A stretch of 64,000 nucleotides of DNA, from NCBI GenBank assembly GCA_022706785.1, contig JAKJBW010000003.1:1-64000 (forward strand). The letters are read 5' to 3'. The translations under genes were made by a program, and so were the position numbers. Position 1 is the first letter of the stretch. Each line of letters opens with the position of its first letter. Source of the stretch: Bacillota bacterium (lineage in GTDB: Bacteria > Bacillota > Clostridia > UBA1381 > UMGS1253). The notes under the pieces were generated by a model, which was not told the DNA's origin, searched no databases, and saw only the letters and a program-made list of their open reading frames with translations. Below are positions 35,403 through 43,692 of the stretch, piece after piece.

Positions 35403-36926
35403 TTGGAATTTATTTACGTCCGGCAGTCTGTCGACAAAAAGGACAGTATCAGCATTGAAACACAAATCGAGACGTGCCGTCGAAAAGCATCGTCCGACGA
35501 CGTGAAGATTTTTGCCGACAAGGGATTTTCCGGCAAATCCACCGACCGTCCGGAATTTCAACACATGATGAAGGAAGTCCGTAAGGGGAAGGTCTCCAAA
35601 ATCATCATCTATAAGCTCGACCGTATCAGCCGCTCCCTCATTGACTTTCTTAATATGCGGCAGGAGTTTGCGAAATATAACGTGGAGCTTCAGTCCTGCA
35701 TGGAGGATTTTGACACCTCGACTTCCATTGGCAAGCTGCTTTTAAATATATTGATGATGTTTGCGGAAATGGAGCGGGAAACCATACAAAAGCGTATCAA
35801 AGACAACTATTACGCTCGCGGTGAAAAGGGATTATATTTAGGCGGCTACGCGCCCTTCGGATATGAGAAGGTTGAAACCAGCTGGGGCGGCAAAAAAACG
35901 TACACCTTCGAGGAAAAGCCGGAAGAAGGGGCAATTCTGCGCCAAATTTATGAGGAATATACAGACGGCGCAAGTTTAGCGGAAATTGCCCGGTGGCTGA
36001 CGGCGGACAGGATCAAAACCGCGCGGGGCGACCGCTGGAGTCCGAATACGGTATCGCGCATACTCAAAAATCCTGTGTACGTCAAGGCAAACGCCGAGGT
36101 TTACAACTATATCCTAAGCAAGGGCGCGGAAATGAACAATCCCGTGGAGGATTATACCGGGGAAAACGGTTGTCTTGCATACGGAAGCCTTGAAAAGCGC
36201 ACAGGGGGAAAGTTTGTAAATTTTCAAAACTATTATGTTACCATCGGCTTGCATAAGGGGATCATTGAGCCTTCCCTATGGCTTGCCGCACAGCACACCA
36301 TGGACAGTAAAACCCACCACAGCAACCTTGGGACAGGGTCGATGACATGGCTTCAGGGGCTGATTAAATGCAAATGCGGTTATAACTATTACATAAAGAC
36401 TTGCAGCAACAAATCCAGTCCTGATAAGGTTTACCGCTATCTGTACTGCCGTGGGCGGCGCAACAACAGCTGCCCCTATCCCCGTACTATGGTGGAGGTG
36501 AGCAGGGTGGAGGCGGTCGTGGAGCATGAGCTGATGGACTACCTGAATCAGCTTCGCGGCGTCGACAACATTAAAATCAAGAAGGATAATCCCAAAATCA
36601 ATGCCCTTAAAATTGAAATGGCGAAAATTGATGAGAAAATAGACCGGCTCATCAGCCGGCTTATGGAAAGCAGTGACATAACGGCGGGATACTTAAACCG
36701 CAGCATAGAACAGCTTCACAATGAGAAAAAAGAAACCGTCCAAGCTATCGCCCAAATTCAGCTTCGCGAAAAACGCGTTGCCGAATCCGGCATTGATATT
36801 GATTATGTGATTCACAACTGGCATAGCCTTACGCTAGAGGAAAAGAAGGCAGTCGCAAAGCATATCATTGACCATATTATTTCGGAAGGCGCAGACCTTG
36901 AAATTAAGTTCTACGATATAGATTAA
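35403..36926 (+). CDS. Large serine recombinase 2 (integrase of the dpaA element)
   Basis: A 507-residue recombinase with nucleophile Ser9 in YVRQSVDKKDS and further catalytic-domain motifs DKGFSGKSTDRPEF, KLDRISRSLIDF and MMFAEMERETIQKR. The recombinase domain (APFGYEKVETSW, RILKNPVYVK), a zinc ribbon (CKCG...CRGRRNNSCPYP) and a C-terminal coiled coil follow. The start is TTG 35403 after GGGAGGTG; GTG 35394 overlaps that site. It ends 62 nt before the attR core, the usual place for the integrase gene. It is distinct in sequence from recombinase 1. Confidence 0.92.
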   Translation: MEFIYVRQSVDKKDSISIETQIETCRRKASSDDVKIFADKGFSGKSTDRPEFQHMMKEVRKGKVSKIIIYKLDRISRSLIDFLNMRQEFAKYNVELQSCMEDFDTSTSIGKLLLNILMMFAEMERETIQKRIKDNYYARGEKGLYLGGYAPFGYEKVETSWGGKKTYTFEEKPEEGAILRQIYEEYTDGASLAEIARWLTADRIKTARGDRWSPNTVSRILKNPVYVKANAEVYNYILSKGAEMNNPVEDYTGENGCLAYGSLEKRTGGKFVNFQNYYVTIGLHKGIIEPSLWLAAQHTMDSKTHHSNLGTGSMTWLQGLIKCKCGYNYYIKTCSNKSSPDKVYRYLYCRGRRNNSCPYPRTMVEVSRVEAVVEHELMDYLNQLRGVDNIKIKKDNPKINALKIEMAKIDEKIDRLISRLMESSDITAGYLNRSIEQLHNEKKETVQAIAQIQLREKRVAESGIDIDYVIHNWHSLTLEEKKAVAKHIIDHIISEGADLEIKFYDID

Positions 36927-36976
36927 ATTTTTACACATACAAAACGGACAAGCTTTTTCCATAATTTTACTTTTGT

Positions 36977-36996
36977 CACATCACCTCCCTTCCGGG
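36977..36996 (+). other. attR: element arm plus core
   Basis: The element arm CACATCACCTCC (36977-36988) is followed by the core CTTCCGGG (36989-36996), after which dpaA resumes. The arm is the inverted complement of the left-end arm just after 4162. Joined, they give CATCACCTCCC-TTCCGG-GGGAGGTGATG, 11-bp perfect arms around 6 bp. Confidence 0.85.
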
Positions 36997-37072
36997 TAAG
37001 GTGGCGCCCTTCACTGCCGGAGACATTATCAGGAAGGCTATTTTGAATATCTGCTCGGAGCTGGGGGTGTAA
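36989..37072 (+). pseudogene. dpaA: dpaA (spoVFA) 3' end
   Basis: The frame LPGKVAPFTAGDIIRKAILN followed by ICSELGV and stop TAA (37070-37072) matches the C-terminus of dipicolinate synthase subunit A (B. subtilis LPGIVAPKTAGQILANVLSK). It has no start of its own. Joined to 4092-4154 through the shared core it continues the same codon phase. dpaB begins 3 nt later, and its ribosome site GGAGCTGGGGGTG lies in this fragment, so the dpaAB operon is preserved. Confidence 0.88.
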
Positions 37073-37075
37073 AAA

Positions 37076-37666
37076 ATGGAGCTAAGCGGTAAAAATATCG
37101 GTTTTGCCCTGACCGGCTCCTACTGCACCTTCAATAAGGTGATGGAGCAGGTGGAAATGCTTGCAAATATCGGGGCAAACATCATCCCCATTATGAGCCA
37201 CAACGCCGCAACCGTTGACACCCGGTTCGGCCGGGCAGCAGATTTTGTAAGCATGTTTGAGGCCTGTGCTGGAAGCCGGGTCATCACAACCATAAAGGAT
37301 GCAGAGCCCATAGGCCCCAAGGCTCTTTTGGATCTTCTGATCATTGCTCCTGCTACCGGCAATACCATAGGCAAAATTGCCGGCGGCATAACAGACACGT
37401 CTGTCACTATGGCGGCCAAGGCGCACTTAAGAAACGAGAGGCCTTTGGTCATTGCTGTTTCCACGAATGACGGATTGGGTGCAAGCGCAAAAAACCTGGG
37501 ACTGCTGGCCAATACGAAAAACATCTATCTGGTGCCTTACGGTCAGGATGAACCTTATAAAAAGTCAAAATCGCTTGTCGCACATATGGATATGATCATC
37601 CCCACAGCCAAGCTGGCGTTAGACGGCATCCAGATACAGCCTGTTTTGCGTGAATATAAAACATGA
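37076..37666 (+). CDS. dpaB: Dipicolinate synthase subunit B
   Basis: A 196-residue flavoprotein-fold protein (NIGFALTGSYCTFNKVMEQ, PIMSHNAATVDTRFG, LLIIAPATGNTIGKIAGGIT). It works with DpaA to convert the lysine-pathway intermediate dihydrodipicolinate to dipicolinic acid in the mother cell; DPA with calcium gives spores heat resistance. It is intact, but its partner dpaA is split by insertion. In an unexcised genome any dpaA promoter is far away, so dpaB would also lack its normal transcript. A strong terminator follows. Confidence 0.95.
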   Translation: MELSGKNIGFALTGSYCTFNKVMEQVEMLANIGANIIPIMSHNAATVDTRFGRAADFVSMFEACAGSRVITTIKDAEPIGPKALLDLLIIAPATGNTIGKIAGGITDTSVTMAAKAHLRNERPLVIAVSTNDGLGASAKNLGLLANTKNIYLVPYGQDEPYKKSKSLVAHMDMIIPTAKLALDGIQIQPVLREYKT

Positions 37667-37675
37667 TTTTCCTAT

Positions 37676-37717
37676 AACAGCAAATATGCCCCCATGTATG
37701 GGGGCATATTTGCTGTT
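37676..37717. terminator. Bidirectional terminator between dpaB and proA
   Basis: AACAGCAAATATGCCCCCAT and its exact reverse complement form 20-bp arms with a 2-nt centre. A and T tracts on the two sides allow use by both convergent genes. Confidence 0.92.
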
Positions 37718-37728
37718 TACAGTTTCTA

Positions 37729-38973
37729 TCATCTGATCTGGCCGTTTCCATATATGATATATTTTATTGTGGTAAGCTCTTTTAAGCCCATCGGCCCGCG
37801 TGCATGGATCTTTTGCGTACTGATGCCAATTTCCGCGCCAAAGCCGAATTCATACCCATCGGTGAAGCGTGTGGAAGCGTTGACGTAAACCGCGGCAGCG
37901 TCCACCTCCTGCAAAAATTTTTGCGCCTTGGCGTAATTGGTTGTCACAATCGCTTCGGAATGCTTGGTGTTGTACTTGTTTATGTGGGTGATAGCCTCGT
38001 CGATTCCGGCGACTACCTTAAGCGCCATGATATAGTCGTTATATTCGGTGTAGTAATCTTCCTCGCAGGCTGTTGCAACGGTGGGGCAAAGCTGTTTTGT
38101 CCGTTCGCACCCACGCACCTCAACCTTGTTTTTTTGCAGCGCGGCAACTATTCTGGGTACAAATTCGCTTGCAATCGCTGCATCAACAAGTAATGTTTCC
38201 GCCGCGTTGCAAACAGAAGGACGGCTCACCTTAGCGTTGACGGTAATCGCTTCGGCCATGTCAAAGTCACATTCACCGTCCACATAGACATGGCAGTTGC
38301 CTGTGCCTGTTTCAATCACAGGCACCGACGCGTTTTCAAGCACGGTTTTGATAAGCCCCGCGCCGCCACGCGGGATCAGTACGTCGATATACCCGTTTAA
38401 GCGCATCATTTCCTTTGCGGTTTCGCGTGAGGTATCCTCTATAAGGCAAATACAGTCGCTGTCAAGACCCGCAGACGCTATCGCGTCACGCATAACCCCT
38501 GCCAAAGCCTTGTTTGAATGGATGGCTTCGCTCCCGCCCCGCAGGATCACGGCATTGGAGGACTTCAGGCACAGGACGGCGGCGTCCACGGTCACGTTAG
38601 GTCTGGCTTCGTAAATGATTCCGATAACACCGATTGGCACGCGCTTCTGGCCAACCGTAAGCCCGTTGGGGCGCTTCCACATGGCGATGACCTCTCCCAC
38701 CGGGTCGGGCAGGGCGGCTACCTGCAGTACGCCTTCGGCAATAGCGCCAATGCGGTCTTTGGTCAGTGTGAGGCGGTCTTGCATCGCGTCTTTTATGCCG
38801 CGCTTTTTCGCTTCCGCCAAATCCATGGCATTTGCCGCTAAAATTTCATCACTGCGCTGTTTCAGCGCATTTGCGATTGCGCAGAGCGCGTCGTTTTTTT
38901 GCTGTATGGAGGCGCCTGCAAGCGTAAACGAGGCTTTCCTCGCACCATCTGCAAGCTCTGTAAGCATGTTCAT
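37729..38973 (-). CDS. proA: Glutamate-5-semialdehyde dehydrogenase
   Basis: A 414-residue NADPH-dependent gamma-glutamyl phosphate reductase, second step of proline synthesis. Visible are KRVPIGVIGIIYEARPNVTV, DAAVLCLKSSNAVILRGGSE and the catalytic cysteine region in KVSRPSVCNAAETLLVD. Length is typical. It follows proB by 21 nt on the same strand. Confidence 0.96.
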   Translation of the reverse strand: MNMLTELADGARKASFTLAGASIQQKNDALCAIANALKQRSDEILAANAMDLAEAKKRGIKDAMQDRLTLTKDRIGAIAEGVLQVAALPDPVGEVIAMWKRPNGLTVGQKRVPIGVIGIIYEARPNVTVDAAVLCLKSSNAVILRGGSEAIHSNKALAGVMRDAIASAGLDSDCICLIEDTSRETAKEMMRLNGYIDVLIPRGGAGLIKTVLENASVPVIETGTGNCHVYVDGECDFDMAEAITVNAKVSRPSVCNAAETLLVDAAIASEFVPRIVAALQKNKVEVRGCERTKQLCPTVATACEEDYYTEYNDYIMALKVVAGIDEAITHINKYNTKHSEAIVTTNYAKAQKFLQEVDAAAVYVNASTRFTDGYEFGFGAEIGISTQKIHARGPMGLKELTTIKYIIYGNGQIR

Positions 38974-38994
38974 AGCTTCATCTCCCGTCCGGAT

Positions 38995-39858
38995 TTACTG
39001 TTTTTTATCGCCAACGAAAAGCGTCCCGATAGGCTGCCCCTCCAAAAGCGCACAGAGCGCATAGGGGTCGGCGCCGTTCATAATGACCATATCGATGCCC
39101 GCTTCGGCTACGATCTCTCCTGCCGCAAGCTTGGTTGCCATACCGCCTGTACCGTACCGACTTCCGGCGCCGCCCGCAAGCTGTTTTGTTTCATCATCGA
39201 TTCCATCCACGATTTTAATCATCTCTGCGCCGGGATTGCTTTTAGGGTCGCAGTCATACAGCCCTTCAATATCGGTCAGGATGACCAAAAGATCGGCGCC
39301 CACCATCTTTGCCACCATGGCCGACAGGGTGTCGTTGTCGCCAAACTCCAGCTCCTCGGTAGACACGGTATCATTCTCGTTCACAATGGGAATGATGCCT
39401 TGCTCCATCAGCGTTTCAAAGGTGTTTTGCGCATTTTGCCGCCGGAGCGGCTCTTCCATAACATCGCGTGTTAAAAGTATTTGCGCGACGGTATTGCTGT
39501 ACTCGGAAAAAAGCTTGTCATACACATACATTAGCTCGCTCTGGCCCACGGCGGCCATAGCCTGCCTGTGCGGCAGCGCGCGCGGGCGCTCTGCCATACC
39601 GACCTTCGCCATACCCACAGCCACAGCACCCGACGACACCAGAACAATGTCCTTGCCCTGATTGCGCATGTCCGATAAAACCCGGGCATATTTCTCCATG
39701 CGAAGCAGGTTAAGCTTGCCGGAAGCGTGCGTCAGTGTAGAAGTTCCTATTTTTATCACAATTCTGCGTACGTCTTTTAATTTTTCAAAACGGTGCAAAA
39801 AATCACGACCTTCTTCGGTATAATCATTTTTCCAAAAGGCTGCTGTCAAAACAAACAT
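38995..39858 (-). CDS. proB: Glutamate 5-kinase (short, without PUA domain)
   Basis: A 287-residue amino-acid kinase that phosphorylates glutamate in the first step of proline synthesis. Motifs: IVIKIGTSTLTH, VLVSSGAVAVGMAKV, IVNENDTVSTEELEFGDNDT and GTGGMATKLAAGEIV. The C-terminal PUA domain of longer ProB proteins is absent. The N-terminus has about 30 extra residues before KIGTS (MFVLTAAFWKNDYTEE and on), supported by AGGAGG just before the ATG. A TTTACA/TATAAT promoter lies upstream. Confidence 0.95.
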   Translation of the reverse strand: MFVLTAAFWKNDYTEEGRDFLHRFEKLKDVRRIVIKIGTSTLTHASGKLNLLRMEKYARVLSDMRNQGKDIVLVSSGAVAVGMAKVGMAERPRALPHRQAMAAVGQSELMYVYDKLFSEYSNTVAQILLTRDVMEEPLRRQNAQNTFETLMEQGIIPIVNENDTVSTEELEFGDNDTLSAMVAKMVGADLLVILTDIEGLYDCDPKSNPGAEMIKIVDGIDDETKQLAGGAGSRYGTGGMATKLAAGEIVAEAGIDMVIMNGADPYALCALLEGQPIGTLFVGDKKQ

Positions 39859-39878
39859 TTCCCTCCTGGATATGTTTT

Positions 39879-39907
39879 ATTATAATACGCTTTTTTGAAA
39901 ATGTAAA
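39879..39907 (-). promoter_or_regulatory. Sigma-A promoter of proBA
   Basis: On the minus strand TTTACA (39907-39902) and TATAAT (39884-39879) are separated by 17 nt, about 20 nt upstream of the proB start. Confidence 0.75.
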
Positions 39908-40011
39908 GCGCAAAACCGTATGAGGTTTATATATGCCGCACCTGTTCGACGCACATGCAGTGCAGTGAAAGAATTAAATTAATTCATAGGATTTCCTTCA
40001 GGCAAATAACT

Positions 40012-40040
40012 TTGACATAAGACATTTAATGTTGTATTAT
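40012..40040 (+). promoter_or_regulatory. Sigma-A promoter of the PHP-type hydrolase gene
   Basis: TTGACA (40012-40017) and TATTAT (40035-40040) are separated by 17 nt, about 80 nt upstream of ATG 40123. Confidence 0.75.
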
Positions 40041-40122
40041 AAAGGGTAGAGTTTATTTCAAAAGTAATCTATTGATATGCTTATTAAGTAGAATAAGTAG
40101 AAAATGTGAGGAGATAATTTAT

Positions 40123-42324
40123 ATGAATATTTTAAGCTTTAAAAAGCAAGATGATTTTTTTGCTTATGGTCCTGTTGTATCAAACAACGGGGATGCTTGT
40201 CTTTATATAGATGCAAATTTCCCTTATGAATGTGAGAGACTGATTTGCCAAAAAGGTGATAAAAAGACCGTTATTTTTGAAAGCTTGTTTATATTCTCCT
40301 ATGCATTTCTAAATGATAAAATTTTATTTTCAGCGTTTAAAGACGAAAGCAATACCGAGCTTTTTGTTTCTGATTTAGAGGGAAATATCATCGCTTTGTT
40401 TAGGAAAAGCGGTAAGGTTACAAATATAAGAACAAACGGTAACTTTGCCGTTTATGAGCGAAGAATCGGCAAATCAAGCAAGGTGTTTATGTTTGATATC
40501 AATAATATTGAATCGGATATTCAAATATCAAATAATAATCAAAATGCATATGACCCCGATATTGCGGTAGATGAAAACGGAAAAGTCGCGATTACATATA
40601 CTGTATTTATAGATGGAAATTATCGTATTGCTTTAAAAGAATTAAACGAGGAACAAATTATAATAAGTGATAAGCCTTTTCCGTGTATTACGCCTTCTAT
40701 ATCGGCAAAATCCGGCGGGGGATTTTATATTTGCTTTGTGTCATATACCGAAGGCAGGTCTTGTGAGGATACCTATTTAAGGCATTTTAAAAACCGCGAA
40801 AGGCACGCGCTCTTTACTAATTATACAAAGATTTATGTCTTTGTGTATCAAGATGGAAAGCTTTTGCAATTCTCAAACGACAGAAATCACACTATTAAAG
40901 GCACGGACTACGGCAGGTATCCGAGAATATCTGAAATAGGTGATAAAAGTCCTTGCCTGATTTTTCAAAAATATGATTGTTTTCAGGGCGAGACGGCTTC
41001 CCGAAAACCTAAAATTGTTTTGCTTCACATTGACGATTCGTTTTCTAAGGAGACCGTTCTTAGTGAATATGAAATTTATGAAGGATATCCATCAAGTGTT
41101 GTTTTAGGAAACGATATTTTTGTTTGCTATACGAAAGACAACAGAAAAACCGGATGGAATGTTAACGGGGAATGGTTTGATATGGAAAACCAAATTGAGC
41201 TTGGACTAAAGAAGGTAAGCATAGATTGCATCGCTACTACACAAACGCTGCAATCTCATTGCCTCAATCCGCATCCAACAATATCTCTGGAAGAAAAAGC
41301 TGTTAGAAAAAAACGAGATGATGGTAAAATTTTGGCGTGGGGACAAACTCATTGTCACACCAATATTTCTATTTGCCAAAGACCTTATGATCAATGTCCG
41401 GACTTTAATATAAGGCTTATGCAAGATGTTTTAAAATGTGATTTTGGGACAATAACCGACCATGAATACAATCAATGGGACATTGATATACATATGAATC
41501 ATAAAATAACGAATTTTTATTATTTTAAAGGGAAGTTCGTTTCTTTTCCCGCATATGAGTGGACAGGTAGTAAAGCTATGCACGAAGGCGGACCATTTGG
41601 CCATGTAAATCCGCTTTATCTTGAAGAACAAGGCCGTATGGATTTTTATAATCCTACTGACCCCACATGCAATGGCTCAACATTAAACAAGCTTTGGAAC
41701 GCATATGAGAATAAAAAAATCATTACCATACCGCATCACACCTCTGATGACATGCACACCTATAACTTTGATTTTTTCAATGAAAAATTTATACCAGTAG
41801 TTGAGCTTTTTCAAGATTGTAGGGGGCAGCATGAGCAGAGAGACGTAATAGGAAGTACGGATTATAAGAAAAGTGACAAGGGGTGGGTTATTGACGCATT
41901 AAAACGCGGATTGAAATTCGGCTTTATAGGCGGTGGCGACCATTCGGGAATCGCTATTGGTGGCGTTTTAGCGGATGAGCTTTCAAGAAATGCTATCTAC
42001 GAGGCAATGATGAAGAGGCAGACCTTTGCGTCCACCTCAATTTCGGCAGATGTGACATTTACGGCGAATGGTAAACCTGTTGGTAGTGTGTTGAAGACCG
42101 ACAGTGCCAAATTTAATTTGGAAGTTAGTGCTAGAGCCAAGATTTCATATATTGAAATTGTAGAAAATGGGCATACAGTTTCAAGGAATTCAGTAAGCAG
42201 GAAATCATTTTCCTATCAATGGAGTGCAAATACAAACGGAGAATTGAATTTCCATTATGTTAGAATTTGTTTTGAGAATGGAGAAGTTATTTGGACATCT
42301 CCAATTTGGCTTGAGAAGAAATAA
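40123..42324 (+). CDS. Beta-propeller plus PHP/DUF3604-type metal hydrolase
   Basis: A 733-residue protein. The first 400 residues are strand-rich repeats with DPDIAVDENGKVAITYTVF-like motifs, suggesting a beta-propeller. The later part has metal-binding motifs of PHP-type phosphoesterases: GQTHCHTNIS, TITDHEYNQWD, IPHHTSDDMH and GGGDHSG. There is no signal peptide, so it is cytoplasmic. Start ATG 40123 follows AGGAGAT. The gene is noticeably more AT-rich than its neighbours, which suggests transfer. The substrate is unknown. Confidence 0.75.
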   Translation: MNILSFKKQDDFFAYGPVVSNNGDACLYIDANFPYECERLICQKGDKKTVIFESLFIFSYAFLNDKILFSAFKDESNTELFVSDLEGNIIALFRKSGKVTNIRTNGNFAVYERRIGKSSKVFMFDINNIESDIQISNNNQNAYDPDIAVDENGKVAITYTVFIDGNYRIALKELNEEQIIISDKPFPCITPSISAKSGGGFYICFVSYTEGRSCEDTYLRHFKNRERHALFTNYTKIYVFVYQDGKLLQFSNDRNHTIKGTDYGRYPRISEIGDKSPCLIFQKYDCFQGETASRKPKIVLLHIDDSFSKETVLSEYEIYEGYPSSVVLGNDIFVCYTKDNRKTGWNVNGEWFDMENQIELGLKKVSIDCIATTQTLQSHCLNPHPTISLEEKAVRKKRDDGKILAWGQTHCHTNISICQRPYDQCPDFNIRLMQDVLKCDFGTITDHEYNQWDIDIHMNHKITNFYYFKGKFVSFPAYEWTGSKAMHEGGPFGHVNPLYLEEQGRMDFYNPTDPTCNGSTLNKLWNAYENKKIITIPHHTSDDMHTYNFDFFNEKFIPVVELFQDCRGQHEQRDVIGSTDYKKSDKGWVIDALKRGLKFGFIGGGDHSGIAIGGVLADELSRNAIYEAMMKRQTFASTSISADVTFTANGKPVGSVLKTDSAKFNLEVSARAKISYIEIVENGHTVSRNSVSRKSFSYQWSANTNGELNFHYVRICFENGEVIWTSPIWLEKK

Positions 42325-42513
42325 GTGGTGAAAAATGAGGCGTGTGTGAAATATTTTTTGAATAGGCCTTCTATGATAACTTCAAATGGAGTGAACAAGC
42401 TAATTGTGGCTCGTTTCAAAACGCGGTGCAGTAAAAAAAATCAAATTAGTCGCTAGATTTTTAAAAAAAATAGTGGTATACTTTAAAAAGCTTAATTTTT
42501 GGGAGGTAAAATC

Positions 42514-43614
42514 ATGTTGGACGCACAGCTCAAAAAAAGATATACGGCCTTTTGGGATCATGAAGCTATTGACCGTTGCCTTTTGTACACAAATATAACA
42601 GAGGGTATAGATCCGACTTGGGGCGGGATTTTTGGATACGGGCAAGCCCAAACCGGCGAAACCGGCGGCATTGATCTGGATAAGCAATGGAAGGATTTGG
42701 ACTTTCGCCTAAACGCCGAGAAAAACATCATGGCAAAGACCGCTTATTACGGTGACGGTTTCCCTACAGTGTTCCCCAATTTTGGCCCCGGATCTTTGGC
42801 TGCGTGTATCGGGGGCAATTATACTCTGGCCGATTACACCATATGGTTTGACCGCAATCCAATAATACGGGATTGGGATAATCTTCCTGAAATTGCGTTT
42901 GACCCTAATTCCGAAATATGCAGGCTTACCGAAGAATTTACCCGCAAGCTGTGTCAGGATAGCAACGGCAGCTATTGCACCGCTATTGCCGACCTTGGTA
43001 GTCCGCTCGATATTATAGCATCTCTGCGAGACCCGCAGGATCTATTATATGACCTATACGACTATCCCGAGCAGGTTAAGGCATTGGTAAAAAGGGTGAA
43101 TTTGGCGTTGAAAGAGTCGTACAACCGGTTGGCCAACACCATCTTTCAAAACAACGACGGTATGACAAGCTGGATGCCCATCTGGTGCAAAGAACGCTAT
43201 TACACAATCCAGTGCGATCTTTCCGCCATGATGTCTCCCGACATGTTTAAAGAATTTGTCCTGCCTGATTTAACCGATCTTTCTGAATTTTTTAACAGAA
43301 CTATCTACCACCTAGACGGCCCCGGCGAGCTTGCGCATGTAGACCATCTTTTGAGTATGCCCCGGTTGGACGCTATTCAGTGGGTGCCTGGCGTAGGCGC
43401 TGCTGATGTAACGGATCCGTGTTGGTTTGAGATGTATCAGAAAATTCAGGCGGCGGGAAAGAGCCTGGTTTTATTCACCTACGAACCGGAGGGCATTGAA
43501 AATTTGTTAAATCATATATCTACTAAGGGGCTGTATATCTGGACCTATACGCTCAATGATGAAAAGATTGCAAAGGAACTTGTGAAAATGATCGACAAAA
43601 TTGGCGTGAAATAG
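42514..43614 (+). CDS. Uroporphyrinogen decarboxylase-fold (URO-D/methyltransferase) protein
   Basis: A 366-residue TIM-barrel protein of the URO-D superfamily; the C-terminal block YHLDGPGELAHVDHLLSMPR, then LDAIQWVPG, is diagnostic of the corrinoid-methyltransferase-like branch. Housekeeping HemE motifs are not evident, so a methyl-transfer or demethylase role is more likely than heme synthesis. Start ATG 42514 follows GGGAGG. It stands alone, with a strong terminator after it. Partner corrinoid proteins are not in the window. Confidence 0.75.
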   Translation: MLDAQLKKRYTAFWDHEAIDRCLLYTNITEGIDPTWGGIFGYGQAQTGETGGIDLDKQWKDLDFRLNAEKNIMAKTAYYGDGFPTVFPNFGPGSLAACIGGNYTLADYTIWFDRNPIIRDWDNLPEIAFDPNSEICRLTEEFTRKLCQDSNGSYCTAIADLGSPLDIIASLRDPQDLLYDLYDYPEQVKALVKRVNLALKESYNRLANTIFQNNDGMTSWMPIWCKERYYTIQCDLSAMMSPDMFKEFVLPDLTDLSEFFNRTIYHLDGPGELAHVDHLLSMPRLDAIQWVPGVGAADVTDPCWFEMYQKIQAAGKSLVLFTYEPEGIENLLNHISTKGLYIWTYTLNDEKIAKELVKMIDKIGVK

Positions 43615-43633
43615 AATAGATATTCAGACATTT

Positions 43634-43674
43634 AAAAGGCGGCGCTGTGGGTTTATTCACAGCGCCGCCTTTTT
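43634..43674 (+). terminator. Rho-independent terminator
   Basis: AAAAGGCGGCGCTGTG and CACAGCGCCGCCTTTT form a 16-bp perfect stem with an 8-nt loop followed by T. It serves the URO-D-like gene and probably the convergent MFS gene too. Confidence 0.93.
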
Positions 43675-43692
43675 GCGGCCCTATTTATTTCT

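Larger units (their letters stand above)
4155..36988 (+). mobile_element. 32.8-kb integrated element interrupting dpaA (defective prophage with BREX island)
   Basis: The boundaries are defined by the direct repeat CTTCCGGG at 4155-4162 and 36989-36996. Removing 4155-36988 rejoins the dpaA codons ...CTC TCG CTT CCG GGT AAG GTG GCG... in one frame. The ends of the element just inside the core are GGAGGTGATG (left) and CATCACCTCC (right), exact inverted repeats. A large serine recombinase ends 62 nt before the right core. Contents: repair/resistance cargo, a type 4 BREX-like operon, and phage replication and packaging genes without portal, capsid or tail genes. It is therefore not an intact phage and may persist as a skin-like intervening element. 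Confidence 0.88.
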
